DNA of 7,394 nt from Acetobacteraceae bacterium (lineage in GTDB: Bacteria; Pseudomonadota; Alphaproteobacteria; Acetobacterales; Acetobacteraceae): NCBI GenBank assembly GCA_947476855.1, contig CANJSR010000244.1, positions 1-7,394 of the forward strand, in the 5' to 3' direction. Both the position numbers and the translations under genes were made by a program. Below the pieces are notes generated by a model. That model had not been told where the DNA came from, ran no database searches, and saw only the letters and a list, made by a program, of their open reading frames with translations. Positions 6,058-7,394 of this stretch are shown one piece after another (position 1 is the stretch's first letter; every line of letters starts with the position of its first letter).

Positions 6058-7394
6058 ATGGAGCCAAGGCATATGATCAGGATCGGGCGGCGTCACCTCA
6101 ATCAATCATTGGTCGCCGGCGCCACCGCCGCGGCATTGCCAGGCCAGGCACAGGCCGCCGAGAAAGTCCTCCGCGTCGCCATGACGGCCGCCGATATCCC
6201 GCTGACGACCGGGCAGGCCAGCCAGGGCGGCGAGGGCATCCGCTTCATGGGCGTCACCGCCTATGACGCGCTGATCAACTGGGACCTCTCCCGCTCGGAC
6301 GTCGCCGCCACCTTGCGACCGGGACTGGCGGTGAGCTGGTCCGCTGACCCGAACCGCCGCGTCGCCTGGACCTTCAAGCTGCGCGAGGGGGTGACGTTCC
6401 ACGACGGCTCCGCCTTCACCGCCGATGCGGTGGTCTGGAACCTCGACAAGCTGATCCGCCGGGACTCCCCGCAGTTCGATCAGGCGCAGTCCACCCAGGC
6501 CGCGACCTGGACCAAAAGCATCGCCAGCTACAGCGTCGTCGACAAACTGACCGTGATGATCGAAACGAAGGAGGCCAACGCCAACCTGCCCTACGACATG
6601 GCCAGCCTCTTCATGTCCAGTCCGGCGCGGTGGGAGGAGATGGGGAAGGATTGGGCCAAGGTCGCGCAGCGCCCCTCCGGCACCGGGCCCTGGATGGTGA
6701 CCAAAGTCGTCCCCCGCGAGCGCGTCGAATTCGCCCGCAACCCCAACTACTGGGAGGCTCGGCGTATCCCCCGCTGCGACAAGCTGGTGATCATTCCGAT
6801 GCCGGACGCGGTGACGCGGGTCTCGGCCCTGCTGAACGGGCAGATCGACTGGGTCGAGGCGCCGGCACCTGACACGCTGAAGCAGCTTCGGTCGGCCGGG
6901 ATGCAGGTCATCCTGAACCCGTATCCGCATATCTGGCCCTATCTGCTGTCGAACCTGGACGACAGCCCTTTCCGCGACATCCGCGTCCGCAAGGCCATGA
7001 ACCTGGCGATCGACCGCGACGGGCTGTGCAACCTGCTGAACGCCACCGCCATGCCGGCCAAGGGCATGGTCCCGCCCGGTCATCCCTGGTTCGGCAAGCC
7101 CACGTTCGATGTTCGTTATGACCCGAAGGAGGCTCGCAAGCTGCTGGCCGAGGCCGGGTACGGCCCGAAGAAGCCATGCCCCGCCACCTTCCTGATCTCG
7201 ACCTCCGGCTCCGGCCAGATGCAGCCACTGCCGATGAACGAGGCGATCAAGGAATCGCTGGAAGACGTCGGCTTCGCCATCACCCTGCGCGCCATGGACT
7301 GGGAAGCCCTGCGCGCCAGGCGGCGGGCGGGCGCGGCCGCGCCGGAGAACAAGGGCGGCCACGCGCTCAATAACTCCCTGGGCACGCCCGATCC
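6058..7394 (+). CDS. SBP_bac_5-type (DppA/OppA-like) substrate-binding protein, partial at right edge
   Basis: This is the periplasmic solute-binding component expected for the DppBC/F-type importer encoded divergently. 445 codons are present and open at the right edge; family members usually have about 500-540 residues, so the last lobe segment is missing. The N-terminus MIRIGRRHLNQS followed by an Ala-rich stretch and AQA (cleavage predicted after residue 33) looks like a twin-arginine-type signal, with no lipobox cysteine. Family landmarks are WTFKLREGVTFHDGSAFTADAV (about 104-125), GTGPW (208-212), NPNYW (228-232), the VRKAMNLAIDRD block (310-321) and YDPKEARKLLAEAGY (354-368). The start at 6058 is chosen for its Shine-Dalgarno; starting at 6007 would place an odd 27-residue stretch before the paired arginines. 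The ligand is unknown. The family is confident and the export route only moderately so. Confidence 0.92.
   Translation, partial: MEPRHMIRIGRRHLNQSLVAGATAAALPGQAQAAEKVLRVAMTAADIPLTTGQASQGGEGIRFMGVTAYDALINWDLSRSDVAATLRPGLAVSWSADPNRRVAWTFKLREGVTFHDGSAFTADAVVWNLDKLIRRDSPQFDQAQSTQAATWTKSIASYSVVDKLTVMIETKEANANLPYDMASLFMSSPARWEEMGKDWAKVAQRPSGTGPWMVTKVVPRERVEFARNPNYWEARRIPRCDKLVIIPMPDAVTRVSALLNGQIDWVEAPAPDTLKQLRSAGMQVILNPYPHIWPYLLSNLDDSPFRDIRVRKAMNLAIDRDGLCNLLNATAMPAKGMVPPGHPWFGKPTFDVRYDPKEARKLLAEAGYGPKKPCPATFLISTSGSGQMQPLPMNEAIKESLEDVGFAITLRAMDWEALRARRRAGAAAPENKGGHALNNSLGTPD

Noticed and set aside
6106..7362. 418-codon minus-strand open frame antisense to the binding protein
   Set aside because: It is the GC-rich shadow of the binding-protein gene. 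Its translation is low-complexity Gly/Arg/His/Val-rich with no family motif, while the plus strand encodes clear SBP_bac_5 landmarks.

Overview
The window is GC-rich coding DNA, interrupted only by an AT-rich stretch around position 5930. The high GC content, the tightly packed genes with ATGA overlaps, the twin-arginine-like export signal and the protein families suggest an alphaproteobacterium such as a Rhodospirillales/Acetobacteraceae or rhizobial relative. This is an inference from style and not a proven assignment.

Layout: two transcription units diverge from a control region at about 5754-6057. Leftward (minus strand) runs a compact operon of six genes: amidase 1 (5753-4332), a 67-residue AtzG/GatC-like small subunit (4335-4132), amidase 2 (4128-2722), a DppB-type permease (2697-1744), a DppC-type permease (1747-842) and a DppF-type ATPase (845 to beyond the left edge). 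Three of the five junctions are 4-base ATGA overlaps and the other two gaps are 3 and 24 bases, so the genes are almost certainly co-transcribed and partly translationally coupled. Rightward (plus strand) runs a periplasmic substrate-binding protein of the SBP_bac_5 (DppA/OppA) family, from 6058 to beyond the right edge.

Taken together the genes look like an uptake-and-hydrolysis module. A binding protein captures a small solute in the periplasm, and a peptide/nickel/opine-type ABC transporter brings it in. Two paralogous amidase-signature hydrolases, with a small partner subunit encoded between them, then cleave amide bonds in the cytoplasm. The substrate cannot be read from the sequence; a small amide, peptide derivative or ureido/carboxamide compound is most plausible. 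No RNA genes, CRISPR arrays, insertion sequences or clear terminators were seen. The most notable point is the pairing of two tandem amidases and an AtzG-like subunit with a dedicated importer.
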